A stretch of 9,455 nt of DNA. Origin: Bacteroidales bacterium UBA3856 (lineage in GTDB: Bacteria > Bacteroidota > Bacteroidia > Bacteroidales > UBA932). The position numbers and the translations under genes were made by a program. The DNA is taken from the NCBI GenBank assembly GCA_002392525.1, contig DGHE01000200.1:1-9455 (forward strand). The letters run 5' to 3'. Below, piece by piece: positions 1-8,344 of this stretch (position 1 is its first letter; each line of letters starts with the position of its first letter). Under the pieces are notes generated by a model. The model saw only the letters and a list, made by a program, of their open reading frames with translations, ran no database searches and was not told where the DNA came from.

Positions 1-1098
1 TCGGGTGTAGCGCGCAGCGTGAATTTCTATCCCATCGGCTACGAAAAGCCCGAAGAAGGCATCGTGAAACTGGCCTATGGCCTGGGCAAATCGGTAGTGG
101 ACGGCGAGCAGGTGCTCCGTTTCTCCCCCGCCTATCCCAAGCACGTACTCCAGACTTCCACGCCGGACCTTGCCCTCCGCGAGACCCAGCAGTCCATGTA
201 CGCGCTCAACATGCAGCCGGAGAAATTCAAGACCAGCGTGGACGACGCCGTAAACCTGGGACACATTCCCATCACCGAATGCACCCAGTTCCCCTCCTTC
301 GCCAAGGTGTGCTCCACCTTTGACTTCGAGAACCAGCGCATGGTGGATTCCCCCTTTGCGGTAGGGCCCAAGTTTGTCTCGTTCTCGCACATCCTGCGCT
401 ACAACACGTATCCGCTCACGTCCATTGTGCAGACACTCCTTGCCATCTGCAGCGAAGAGATGCAGTGCAGCGTAGAACTGGAATTTGCCGCCGAGCTCTC
501 CACAGGCGTATTCAACGCCTTGCAAATCAGGCCCATCTCCTCCGACAGCCTCAACACGGACGTAGACTGGACGCAGATAGACTGCTCCGGCGCGCTGGTC
601 CAATCCACCAGCGCCCTCGGGACCGGCTGGTTGGAAGGCCTCAGGGACATCGTCTATCTCAAGGCTGCAGCCTTTGACAAGATGAAAACCGTGGAAATGG
701 CCGCACAGCTGCGGGAGCTCAACGCGCGCATGCAGGCCGATGGCCGCCAATACGTGCTCATCGGTTATGGCCGATGGGGGTCCAGCATTCCCACCCTGGG
801 CGTGCCCGTAGCCTGGAGCGACATCTCCGAAGCCCGCATCCTGGTGGAGGCTTCCCTGCCGGAGTTCCGCGTAGACCCCAGCCAGGGTACGCATTTTTTC
901 CAGAACCTTACGTCCTTCAACGCCGGCTATGTGAACGTAGATCCCTACACCCGTCCCGGAGACAGCATAGACCTGAGTCCCCTGGACGCCCTGGAAGCCG
1001 TCGAAGAGACCGAATTCCTGCGCCACGTACGCCTGGAAACCGCCCTCACTGCCTGTGTGGACGGTCGCACGGGAAAAGCCATCATCAAGTTTACTTAA
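1..1098 (+). CDS. PEP/pyruvate-binding domain protein (PEP synthase-like), 5'-truncated
   Basis: This is the C-terminal 365 residues of a larger protein. The frame is open from base 1 (SGVARSVNFYPIGYEKPEEG...), so the GTG at 19 is not the start. The opening resembles the PPDK_N ATP-grasp-like nucleotide-binding domain of PEP synthase and pyruvate phosphate dikinase (GYEKPEEGIVKLAYGLGKSVV, then LRFSP). Further on are LQIRPI, GYGRWGSS (fragment residues about 255-262) and RVDPSQGTHFFQNL (about 290-303). These are typical of the large Bacteroidetes proteins usually annotated as PEP/pyruvate-binding or PEP synthase. No phosphohistidine swivel domain or PEP-binding TIM barrel follows; the protein simply ends KAIIKFT at TAA 1096-1098. 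It therefore probably does not catalyse the complete PEP synthase reaction, and its substrate is unknown. It converges with the FAD oxidoreductase gene, and their ends overlap by 8 bases. The family assignment is fairly sure; the function is not. Confidence 0.8.
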   Translation, partial: SGVARSVNFYPIGYEKPEEGIVKLAYGLGKSVVDGEQVLRFSPAYPKHVLQTSTPDLALRETQQSMYALNMQPEKFKTSVDDAVNLGHIPITECTQFPSFAKVCSTFDFENQRMVDSPFAVGPKFVSFSHILRYNTYPLTSIVQTLLAICSEEMQCSVELEFAAELSTGVFNALQIRPISSDSLNTDVDWTQIDCSGALVQSTSALGTGWLEGLRDIVYLKAAAFDKMKTVEMAAQLRELNARMQADGRQYVLIGYGRWGSSIPTLGVPVAWSDISEARILVEASLPEFRVDPSQGTHFFQNLTSFNAGYVNVDPYTRPGDSIDLSPLDALEAVEETEFLRHVRLETALTACVDGRTGKAIIKFT

Positions 1099-2629
1099 GC
1101 GAGCGCGCTACATTGATGCCATCCATGGCCGACGACACAATGCCGCCGGCATATCCCGCGCCTTCCCCGCAGGGATAAAGGCCGGGGACATCTACATGCT
1201 CGTACGTCTCGGGGTTTCGCGGAAGGCGGACGGGAGAAGACGTACGGGATTCTACGCCCAAAAGAAGGGCATCGTTGGTATAATATCCATGCATGCTGCG
1301 GTCCACCTGCGGCAGGGCACGGCGAAGCCGCATGGCCACATGCTCCGGGAGCAGCTCATGCAGCGGAGCAGACAGTGCGCCCGGATGATAAGAGGTTTTG
1401 GGAAGGTCCTTGGACACAATTCCGCGGCAGAAGTCCTTCATGCGCTGGGCCGGAGCCGCAAACGGATGAGAGGCGCCGTGCTCCTGCGCCCACCGGAACA
1501 TGGCGCGTTCCACATCCCGCTGGAAATCCATAAGGGCGAAAGGCCCCTCATACTCCGAAGGCTGGTCTCCGGGCTCTATCTGCACCACCACGCCGGCATT
1601 CGCCCACTTGGAATTACGGGCGGCATTGGACATGCCGTTGAGCACCACCGTCCCCTCCTCCGTGGAAGAAGGCACCAGGATGCCGCCGGGACACATGCAG
1701 AAGGAAAACACGCCGCGTCCCTCTACCTGCTGGACGAACGAATACTCAGCCGCCTGCATAAACGGCTGATATTTACCATGATAGCGAATCTGATTGATGA
1801 GCCACTGCGGATGCTCCACCCGTACGCCCAGGGCAAATCCCTTGGCCTCCAGGGCCCATCCTTTGGCGGCAAACAGTTCATAGATATCCCGGGCCGAATG
1901 CCCGCAGGCCAGAATGACTTTGGAGGCGCCGTAAAGCGTGTCTCCGCAGTGCACCTCAAAGCCGCCGGCTACGGGAACGATGTCCGTGACCCGGCTGTCA
2001 AAATGGTATTCCCCGCCATGCTCCTCGATGCAGCGGCGAATGTTTTTGACAATCTCAGGAAGGCGGTCCGTGCCGATGTGGGGATGCGCATCGATGAGAA
2101 TGTCCTCATGCGCGCCGAAGGAAACCAGCTGGTACAGCACCTCGCGGATGTCTCCCCGTTTACTGGAGCGCGTATAAAGCTTTCCGTCACTGAATGCACC
2201 GGCGCCGCCCTCTCCATAGCAATAATTGGAGTCCGGGTCCAGCACGCCGTCCAAGGAAAGTTTGGCCATGTCCACCTTGCGGCGTTCCACGTCCTTTCCC
2301 CGCTCCAGCACAATGGGCTTCAGGCCCTCCTGCAGCAGTGTGAGAGCGGCAAACATCCCGGCCGGGCCGGCACCAATCACCACTACCGGCGCAGCCGCAT
2401 GGACATCCTGATAAGGGGCCACGGAGAACTCCTCCAGTTTTTCGTTACTGCGGCAGGCCTCAACCCGGTACCGGTACAGGACATCCTGGCGGGCATCGAT
2501 GCTGCGGCGAATGACCCGCACCTGTCCCACCATATTCTCACGTACGCCCAGAGCCTTGGCCGCAGCCTCGCGCAACTGCGCTTCCGTGAGCTCTTTCCCT
2601 ATCTTCTGTGCTATCTCAAACTCTTTCAT
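1091..2629 (-). CDS. FAD-dependent oxidoreductase (COG2509-type)
   Basis: A cytoplasmic flavoprotein of about 512 residues with no signal peptide or membrane segment. After an N-terminal domain of about 75 residues containing RRSIDARQ, the Rossmann FAD-binding motif VVVIGAGPAGMFAAL lies at about residues 82-96 and is followed by VLERG, the acidic end of the second strand. YGEGGAGAFSDGKLYTR (about 138-154) and the C-terminal GLYPCGEGAGYAGGI with SAMDGI are characteristic of the uncharacterised FAD-dependent dehydrogenases of COG2509. Its physiological substrate is unknown. An in-frame ATG at 2659 would add ten residues (MPIIVTFAPC). I prefer 2629 because MKEFEIAQKIGKEL fits the family N-terminus and because a perfect -7 promoter core sits at 2638-2645, downstream of the longer start. 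A weak AGGA five bases before the 2659 ATG leaves that alternative open. It is transcribed divergently from tsaD and converges with the PEP-binding gene. Confidence 0.9.
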   Translation of the reverse strand: MKEFEIAQKIGKELTEAQLREAAAKALGVRENMVGQVRVIRRSIDARQDVLYRYRVEACRSNEKLEEFSVAPYQDVHAAAPVVVIGAGPAGMFAALTLLQEGLKPIVLERGKDVERRKVDMAKLSLDGVLDPDSNYCYGEGGAGAFSDGKLYTRSSKRGDIREVLYQLVSFGAHEDILIDAHPHIGTDRLPEIVKNIRRCIEEHGGEYHFDSRVTDIVPVAGGFEVHCGDTLYGASKVILACGHSARDIYELFAAKGWALEAKGFALGVRVEHPQWLINQIRYHGKYQPFMQAAEYSFVQQVEGRGVFSFCMCPGGILVPSSTEEGTVVLNGMSNAARNSKWANAGVVVQIEPGDQPSEYEGPFALMDFQRDVERAMFRWAQEHGASHPFAAPAQRMKDFCRGIVSKDLPKTSYHPGALSAPLHELLPEHVAMRLRRALPQVDRSMHGYYTNDALLLGVESRTSSPVRLPRNPETYEHVDVPGLYPCGEGAGYAGGIVSSAMDGINVARSLK

Positions 2630-2637
2630 ACAGGGGG

Positions 2638-2645
2638 CAAAAGTA
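2638..2645 (-). promoter_or_regulatory. Bacteroidetes -7 promoter core for the FAD oxidoreductase
   Basis: Read on the minus strand this is TACTTTTG, a perfect match to the Bacteroidetes -7 consensus TAnnTTTG. Only eight bases (CCCCCTGT) separate it from the ATG at 2629, so the transcript would start at or just before the start codon. I see no convincing TTTG -33 box about 20 bases further upstream; the assignment rests on the -7 core and its position. Confidence 0.5.
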
Positions 2646-2676
2646 ACAATAATCGGCATAATATCCTAAAAATAGT

Positions 2677-2684
2677 TATCTTTG
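2677..2684 (+). promoter_or_regulatory. Bacteroidetes -7 promoter core for the tsaD operon
   Basis: TATCTTTG is a perfect match to the Bacteroidetes -7 consensus TAnnTTTG. The tsaD ATG lies 26 bases downstream, giving a predicted leader of about 20 bases. It is the only good promoter core upstream of the tsaD-tamB-methylase-mtaB cluster, and no other intergenic gap in that cluster exceeds 3 bases, so it probably drives all four genes. There is no clear -33 TTTG. The last three bases lie inside a 22-bp palindrome. Confidence 0.65.
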
Positions 2685-2703
2685 TAAAATATATATTTTA
2701 CAA
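2682..2703. repeat. 22-bp perfect palindrome at the tsaD transcription start
   Basis: The half-site TTGTAAAATAT (2682-2692) is followed immediately by its exact reverse complement (2693-2703), with no spacer. The palindrome begins inside the -7 core TATCTTTG, spans the expected transcription start, and ends seven bases before the tsaD ATG. It is 20 of 22 A/T in an otherwise GC-rich region. It could be an operator for a dimeric repressor or simply an A/T-rich melting region. It has no T-tract after a GC-rich stem, so it is not a standard terminator. Confidence 0.6.
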
Positions 2704-2710
2704 GCATTCC

Positions 2711-3733
2711 ATGTCAGACATCATACTCGGTATAGAATCCTCCTGCGACGACACATCGGCAGCCGTCCTCAAAGACGGCGTGCTCCTGTCCAATGTCATT
2801 GCCTCGCAGCAGGTACACAAAGATTTTGGCGGCGTAGTGCCCGAGCTGGCATCCCGCGCCCATGAGCAGAACATCGTTCCCGTGGTCTCGGAAGCCATCC
2901 GCAAAGCCGGCATCAAGCCCGAAGACCTCACGGCCATCGCCTTCACCCGCGGCCCGGGCCTCCTGGGTTCGCTCCTCGTGGGCACTTCCTTCGCCAAGGC
3001 CCTGTCCTTGTCCCTGGATATTCCCATGGTCATGGTCAACCACCTGCAGGGCCACATCCTGGCCGGATTCGTGCGCCAGGAAAACGTACCCGTAAGGGAG
3101 CCTTCCTTCCCCTACCTGTGCCTCCTTGTGAGCGGCGGCAACTCCCAGATTGTGAAAGTAACCAGCCCCTTGGAGTACGAAATCCTGGGCCAGACCATCG
3201 ACGATGCCGTGGGTGAAGCCTTCGACAAATGCTCCAAAATGCTGGGCCTCGGATACCCGGGCGGCCCCGTCATCGACCGCCTGGCCAAACTGGGAGATCC
3301 CAACCGTTTCCAGTTCGCCAAGCCCAACATCCCGGGCCTGGACTACAGTTTCAGCGGTGTCAAGACCTCCCTTCTCTATTTTGTACGGGACGAGATGGCC
3401 AAAGACCCCGAGTTCCTCGAAAAGAACAAGGAAGACATTTGCGCCAGCTTCCAGAAAACCCTCATTGACGTTCTCATGGGCAAGCTCATCCGCGCCGCCA
3501 AGGAAACCCGCATCCGGGAAATCACCATCGGCGGCGGTGTAAGCGCCAACAGCGGTCTCCGCAGCCGCATCCTCGAGGAAGGCGAAAAACGCCACTGGAA
3601 CACCTACCTGCCGGAATTCAAGTTCACCACCGACAATGCCGCCATGATTGCCGTGGCCGGCTGGTTCCAGTACAAGGCAGGCGTCCGCACCCCGCTGGAC
3701 GTAGCTCCCGTATCCCGTATGGCCGATTTTTAG
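2711..3733 (+). CDS. tsaD: tRNA N6-adenosine threonylcarbamoyltransferase TsaD
   Basis: TsaD transfers the threonylcarbamoyl group from threonylcarbamoyl-AMP to N6 of A37 in tRNAs reading ANN codons, making t6A. In bacteria it works with TsaB and TsaE; TsaC makes the intermediate. The 340-residue product has the normal family length. It opens with MSDIILGIESSCDDTSAAVL, the ASKHA-fold nucleotide-binding start. The metal-binding histidines are present in VNHLQGH as H111 and H115, the same numbers as in E. coli TsaD. LVSGGNSQIV, GQTIDDAVGEAFDK, YSFSGVKT, GGGVSANSGLR and FTTDNAAM (Asp308, the third metal ligand) follow in order. The ATG at 2711 was chosen because the family motif starts there; the frame is open much further upstream, but that part is antisense to the FAD gene. 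There is no Shine-Dalgarno. It is the first gene of the operon, and tamB starts three bases after its stop. Confidence 0.98.
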   Translation: MSDIILGIESSCDDTSAAVLKDGVLLSNVIASQQVHKDFGGVVPELASRAHEQNIVPVVSEAIRKAGIKPEDLTAIAFTRGPGLLGSLLVGTSFAKALSLSLDIPMVMVNHLQGHILAGFVRQENVPVREPSFPYLCLLVSGGNSQIVKVTSPLEYEILGQTIDDAVGEAFDKCSKMLGLGYPGGPVIDRLAKLGDPNRFQFAKPNIPGLDYSFSGVKTSLLYFVRDEMAKDPEFLEKNKEDICASFQKTLIDVLMGKLIRAAKETRIREITIGGGVSANSGLRSRILEEGEKRHWNTYLPEFKFTTDNAAMIAVAGWFQYKAGVRTPLDVAPVSRMADF

Positions 3734-3736
3734 CCC

Positions 3737-6700
3737 GTGAAGAAAGCCGTCCGCATAACCGCCTGGATCCTGGGTCTGCTGCTCCTCCTTCAAATAGGAG
3801 GCATGGTAGTTCTCCAGTCTCCGCGCGTGCAGACATACCTGGGCCGCAAGGTCATCGAGAACATGCAGGACCGGATGGATGCCGATATCAGCTTCCATCA
3901 GGCCAGCGTGCGTCCCTTCGATGCCCTGGTGCTGGATGAGGTCCTGATCAAGGACCGCGCCCCGAAGGTCCCCTCCATGGATACCCTCCTCTACGTCAAG
4001 CACCTGAGCACCCGTTTTTCCATCATGGGCCTTTTCAAGGGGAAAAGCATCAACGTATCCCGCCTCCACCTGGACGGCGGCTGTTTCCACCTCACCATCG
4101 AAAAGGACCCTTACCGTGAGAACCACACCTCCACCAACCTGCAGCGCATCTTCCGCATCCAGCACAAGGAAGAAACGGAATCCGTTTACAGCTGGGGAGA
4201 CATCCTCCACGCCCGCAGCGTAGTCGTTGACAGCGTACACTTCCGCATGGAAAACCTGGTGGGAGCCGCCCGCTACGAGGAAAGGGGCATCGTCATCCCC
4301 GAGTCTGTCATAGACTGGAACCACCTCAACCTGGTCCTGGAGCACATCCGGGTAAACAACCTCCGCGTCCAGGACGACCTCATCACCGCCAGCGCGCAGG
4401 AAATGTTTGTGCAGGAGCTGGAAACCGGTCTGCGCCTGGAAAACCTCAGCGCCCGCAAGGTGCGCGTGGGAAAGGCCAATACCCACGTGGAGGAATTCCA
4501 GGGCCGGCTCTCGCCCGCCACCACGCTCAACATCACCTCCCTGGACCTTGACGGAAAACTGGACGACTACGAGGACTTCGAGACAAAAATATCCCTGGAC
4601 GTGAAGCTGGCCGACGGCACCAGCGTGGACATGCGCTCCATCGCCCACTTCTCCCCGGGGCTGGAGGACATGGGCTTCCGCGGCCGTGTACGGGGACACG
4701 TATTCGGCCCCGTAGCCAACCTGAACCTGAGCGATGTGGTGGTGGAAGGCCTGGACGAGGATGTCCGCGTGCGGGCAAGCGGCCGCATCACCGGCCTTCC
4801 CGAAACCGACAATACCTTCCTGGACTTTCAGGTAAGGGAGCTGAGTTTTGAGCTAAAGGACCTTGACGACTTCATTGAGGACTGGTCGCCGGAGACACGT
4901 CTGAATACAGACTACATGGCCCCCGACGAGCGCTTCCAGATAACAGGCACCGTCACCGGCCTTCTCGACCGCATGACCTTTGACGGCAGCGTCGGCTCCC
5001 GTATCGGAGACATCCAGGCCCACATCACCCTCTCCAATGCCGTGAGCCACACGGCTGCGCCCCTTACCATCGGCGGAAGCCTGCAAACCGAAAACGTACA
5101 CCTGGGCCGCATACTGGCCAGCAAGGAGCTGGGGCCCGCCACCCTCTCTGCCCGTCTGGAAGCCAGCTTTCCTCCGGACGGAGACATGCGCGTAAAGCTG
5201 GACACCCTGCACGTAGACCGCCTGCAGCTCCTGGGCTACAACTACAGCGGCATTGACGCCAGCGGCCACTACGAGCCCAAAGACTACAACTTTGTCCTCA
5301 AGACGCAGGATCCCAACCTCCAACTCATGGCCCAAGCCGTTTACAAGGAAGAAAACGCCGCCCGCGACGGCTATCTGGACGCCAGCCTTCATCTGGAACA
5401 TGCCAACCTCCAGGCCCTCAACTTGGACCGGCGCGGAAAATCCATCGCAGGCATATCGGCCCAGGCAAACCTTACGCGTCTGAACGGCGTAGCCCTGGGC
5501 ACTCTCACCACCTCCGGCTCTTTCCTGGAGAACGCCGATGGCCGGCGCCTCATCCCGGACATCACCCTCTCACTGGAAGAATCGCCGGCCTCGCAGCACC
5601 TCTCCCTTCGCAGCGACATGCTGGATGCCGACTTCACCGGCGACCATCCCCTCCCGGACTTTATCCGGGACATGAAGGAAATCTTCCTCCGGAAAGATTT
5701 GTCGGCCCTCGCAAAAACCCGTATCCATCCCACTTACAGCGGCGCCACGTACGAGGCCACCGTCAACGTCCACCGCAAGCTGCAGGAGCTCCTGGCCTTC
5801 GTAGCGCCGGGCGTCTACGTGGACAATGGCACCACAGGGCGCATCAGCATAGACCGCGACGGTATTCTCCGGGCCGATGTCACCTCCGGCCGCCTGGCCC
5901 TTCGCGAGCAGTTCATCAAGGACATGAAACTGCACGTGGACAACGACTTCGAGGCGGTCACCGGAGAAATCACCGGCTCCACCATCGCCATTGCCGGCGC
6001 CCGCCTCAGCAACAACCGCTTCACCTTCTATGCCGATGACAACCAGGTAGGTCTGGGCTATGTCTTCGACAACGAGGCCGAAGAAAATACCCACGCCCAG
6101 TTCTACGCCACCGGAGAACTCTCCCGTTCGGAGAAAGGCCTTGCCATCACGGCGCGCGCCCTTCCCTCCAACATCTACTACAAGGGAGAAGGCTGGGGCA
6201 TCACCTCGGGAGACATCCGCTACGAAGACGGCAACTTGCAGATAGACCGCCTCCTGGCCCGCCACGAGAACCAGCAGCTGCTCGTGGACGGCGGCTATTC
6301 CAGGGAGAAGCCGGACACCTTGTCCCTTACCATGGACCAGTTTGACCTGGGCCTTGTCAACACCATCGCCGGAGAGAGCATCCCCAAACTGGACGGCCGC
6401 CTCACCGGCCGGGCGCTGGTGGTGTCATCGACCGGCTCCACCCCGGGCCTTCTGGCCAGCCTCATGTGCGACTCCACCGCCATCGCCGGACGCCGTCTGG
6501 GCCAGTTGGCTCTCAGCAGCATCTGGGACGAGGACAGCCAGCGTTTCCGCGCCCGTATGAACAACTCGCTGGACGGGCGCAAGACCATCCGGGGAACCGC
6601 TTTTCTGGCACCGGCCACGCAGGAAACGCAGGTAGATCTGGAACTGGACCGCTTTGAACTGGGCTATACCGAGCACTTTCTGAACACCATCTTCCACGAG

Positions 6701-8344
6701 TTCACCGGTTTCCTCTCCGGCCACATCAAGCTGGAAGGGAAAACCAGCCAGCTTTCCCTTTCCAGCGAGAAACTTCGCATGGAAGAAGGACGGCTCACCC
6801 TGGATTTCACCCGCGTTCCGTACCGCGTAGAAGGCCCCCTTTCCCTGGACAAAAAGGGGCTCAACTTTAACGGGCTCACCGTCACAGACGGAGAAGGTGG
6901 CTTCGGAACGGTTACCGGAGGCATCGCGCTCAACCTGTCCCATCTGGACGACATCCGGATGGACACCCACGTGGACATGACCTCCATGCGGGCCCTGGCG
7001 CTGCCGCGCGGGGTCAATCCCCTGGCCTATGGCAACGTTTACGCCACCGGAAAAGTAGATATCACCGGTCCGCTGAACCGCATTGTCCTGGCTATTGATG
7101 CCACCAGCACCAAGAGCGGAGAATTCCATCTGCCGCTGGGTTCTTCCTCCTCCGGCAGTTCGCAGGAGCTGCTCACCTTCAAGGATGCGCCCTCGGAGGC
7201 CGACGAAGACCCTTACGAGCAAATGATGCTGGCCGCCCGCGAGACACACCGCCAGCAGAGCGACCTCCTGTTCACGGCCCGCGTCAAAGCCACTCCGGAG
7301 CTGCGCGTCTTCATTGACATCGGGGAGAATTCCCTCAACGCCGTGGGCAGCGGCACCATCGAAGTGGAGTCCAGCACGGCCCAGGGCTTCTCACTGGGAG
7401 GAGACTATACCATCCAGGACGGGAGCTTCCACTTCAGCGCCCTCAATGTGGTAAACCGCAACTTCACCATTCAGGACGGCAGCACCGTCCGCTTCAACGG
7501 AGACGTATGGGACACAGACCTGGATGTGAAAGGCCGATACACCACCAAGGCCAGCCTGTCCAACCTGCTGCCCTCCTACAGTGAAGAAGGAGAAAGTGGC
7601 TCAAGCGGCCGGCGTACGGTCCACTGCGGCATCAATATCAGCGGAAAATTGCGCAACCCGGAAGTGGACTTCGACATCGAGGTCCCGGACCTCAACCCCG
7701 TCATCCAGGGCCAGGTAGAAAGCGCCCTCAACTCCGTGGACAAGGTGCAGAAGCAGTTCGTGTACCTGCTCATAGCGGGTAACTTCCTGCCTACGGACGA
7801 GTCCGGCATCACGGCCAACGGATCGGAGGTATTGCTCTCCAACGTATCCTCCATCATGTCGGGCCAGCTCAACAACATCTTCCAGAAACTGGACATTCCG
7901 CTGGACCTGGGCCTCAACTACCAGACCACCCAGGCCGGGCGGGACCTCTTTGACGTAGCCGTGAGCACGCAGCTTTTCAACAATCGTGTCATCGTGAACG
8001 GCACCGTAGGCAACAAACAGCTGGTGGGCGGCGCCACCACCAACGAAATTGCCGGAGACCTGGACATCGAAATCAAGCTGAACCGGAGCGGCTCGCTGCG
8101 CATGAGCCTGTTCTCCCACTCGGCCGACCAATATACCTACTATCTGGACAACAGCCAGCGAAACGGCGGCGGTATTACCTACCAGCGGGAGTTCGACTCC
8201 TTCGGGCAGTTCTTCCGCGAGCTTTTCGCCGGCCGCAAGAAGCGGGAGAAAATGGCCCTGGAGGCGGCCCGGAGCCAGCAGGAAAAAGTTGTCCTCAAAA
8301 TTGACACCACCGGAAAATCGAAAGTAATCCATGAAATACGGTAA
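3737..8344 (+). CDS. tamB: TamB-family translocation/assembly module protein (DUF490)
   Basis: TamB-type proteins are long, mostly beta-strand, groove-shaped proteins anchored in the inner membrane and spanning the periplasm. They are implicated in outer-membrane protein assembly and in lipid transport to the outer membrane. This 1535-residue protein has a short basic N-terminus (MKKAVRI) and one hydrophobic anchor at about residues 8-27, then a long beta-rich repeat-like body. The C-terminal DUF490 region begins by about residue 1175 and contains ISGKLRNPEVDFDIEVP, QFVYLLIAGNFLP, LDIPLDLGLNYQTT and RDLFDVAVSTQLFNNRVIV (about 1400). A serine-rich linker (LPLGSSSSGSSQ) sits at about 1132-1143. 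The last 35 or so residues are charged (RKKREKMALEAARSQQEK...) and look like an extension beyond the usual end. Translation starts at GTG 3737, three bases after the tsaD stop, so it is probably translationally coupled. The tamB symbol reflects family membership; the precise cargo is unknown. Confidence 0.9.
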   Translation: MKKAVRITAWILGLLLLLQIGGMVVLQSPRVQTYLGRKVIENMQDRMDADISFHQASVRPFDALVLDEVLIKDRAPKVPSMDTLLYVKHLSTRFSIMGLFKGKSINVSRLHLDGGCFHLTIEKDPYRENHTSTNLQRIFRIQHKEETESVYSWGDILHARSVVVDSVHFRMENLVGAARYEERGIVIPESVIDWNHLNLVLEHIRVNNLRVQDDLITASAQEMFVQELETGLRLENLSARKVRVGKANTHVEEFQGRLSPATTLNITSLDLDGKLDDYEDFETKISLDVKLADGTSVDMRSIAHFSPGLEDMGFRGRVRGHVFGPVANLNLSDVVVEGLDEDVRVRASGRITGLPETDNTFLDFQVRELSFELKDLDDFIEDWSPETRLNTDYMAPDERFQITGTVTGLLDRMTFDGSVGSRIGDIQAHITLSNAVSHTAAPLTIGGSLQTENVHLGRILASKELGPATLSARLEASFPPDGDMRVKLDTLHVDRLQLLGYNYSGIDASGHYEPKDYNFVLKTQDPNLQLMAQAVYKEENAARDGYLDASLHLEHANLQALNLDRRGKSIAGISAQANLTRLNGVALGTLTTSGSFLENADGRRLIPDITLSLEESPASQHLSLRSDMLDADFTGDHPLPDFIRDMKEIFLRKDLSALAKTRIHPTYSGATYEATVNVHRKLQELLAFVAPGVYVDNGTTGRISIDRDGILRADVTSGRLALREQFIKDMKLHVDNDFEAVTGEITGSTIAIAGARLSNNRFTFYADDNQVGLGYVFDNEAEENTHAQFYATGELSRSEKGLAITARALPSNIYYKGEGWGITSGDIRYEDGNLQIDRLLARHENQQLLVDGGYSREKPDTLSLTMDQFDLGLVNTIAGESIPKLDGRLTGRALVVSSTGSTPGLLASLMCDSTAIAGRRLGQLALSSIWDEDSQRFRARMNNSLDGRKTIRGTAFLAPATQETQVDLELDRFELGYTEHFLNTIFHEFTGFLSGHIKLEGKTSQLSLSSEKLRMEEGRLTLDFTRVPYRVEGPLSLDKKGLNFNGLTVTDGEGGFGTVTGGIALNLSHLDDIRMDTHVDMTSMRALALPRGVNPLAYGNVYATGKVDITGPLNRIVLAIDATSTKSGEFHLPLGSSSSGSSQELLTFKDAPSEADEDPYEQMMLAARETHRQQSDLLFTARVKATPELRVFIDIGENSLNAVGSGTIEVESSTAQGFSLGGDYTIQDGSFHFSALNVVNRNFTIQDGSTVRFNGDVWDTDLDVKGRYTTKASLSNLLPSYSEEGESGSSGRRTVHCGINISGKLRNPEVDFDIEVPDLNPVIQGQVESALNSVDKVQKQFVYLLIAGNFLPTDESGITANGSEVLLSNVSSIMSGQLNNIFQKLDIPLDLGLNYQTTQAGRDLFDVAVSTQLFNNRVIVNGTVGNKQLVGGATTNEIAGDLDIEIKLNRSGSLRMSLFSHSADQYTYYLDNSQRNGGGITYQREFDSFGQFFRELFAGRKKREKMALEAARSQQEKVVLKIDTTGKSKVIHEIR

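Noticed and set aside
19..21. GTG as the start of the PEP/pyruvate-binding gene
   Set aside because: The frame is open to base 1 and the preceding residues (SGVARS) already belong to the conserved domain, so the gene is cut by the window edge.
1096..1112. Small inverted repeat AGCG/CGCT after the convergent stops as a terminator
   Set aside because: The stem is only four base pairs and no T-tract follows on either strand.
1055..2710. A 552-codon in-frame extension upstream of tsaD, making an 892-residue plus-strand reading frame
   Set aside because: It is entirely antisense to the FAD oxidoreductase, has no family resemblance, and the TsaD family start is clear at 2711. The openness comes from GC-rich codon use.
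2714..4699. A 661-codon minus-strand reading frame opposite tsaD and tamB
   Set aside because: It is the antisense of two well-supported genes, with a repetitive composition (many Gly, Val, His, Ala) and no recognisable motif.
6425..7249. A 274-codon minus-strand reading frame inside tamB
   Set aside because: Shadow of the TamB coding frame; no motif, no promoter core seen before it.
7384..7500. TIQDGS appearing twice in the TamB-family protein as a possible duplication
   Set aside because: Paired strands of this kind are usual in the TamB C-terminal region; the surrounding DNA is not repeated.
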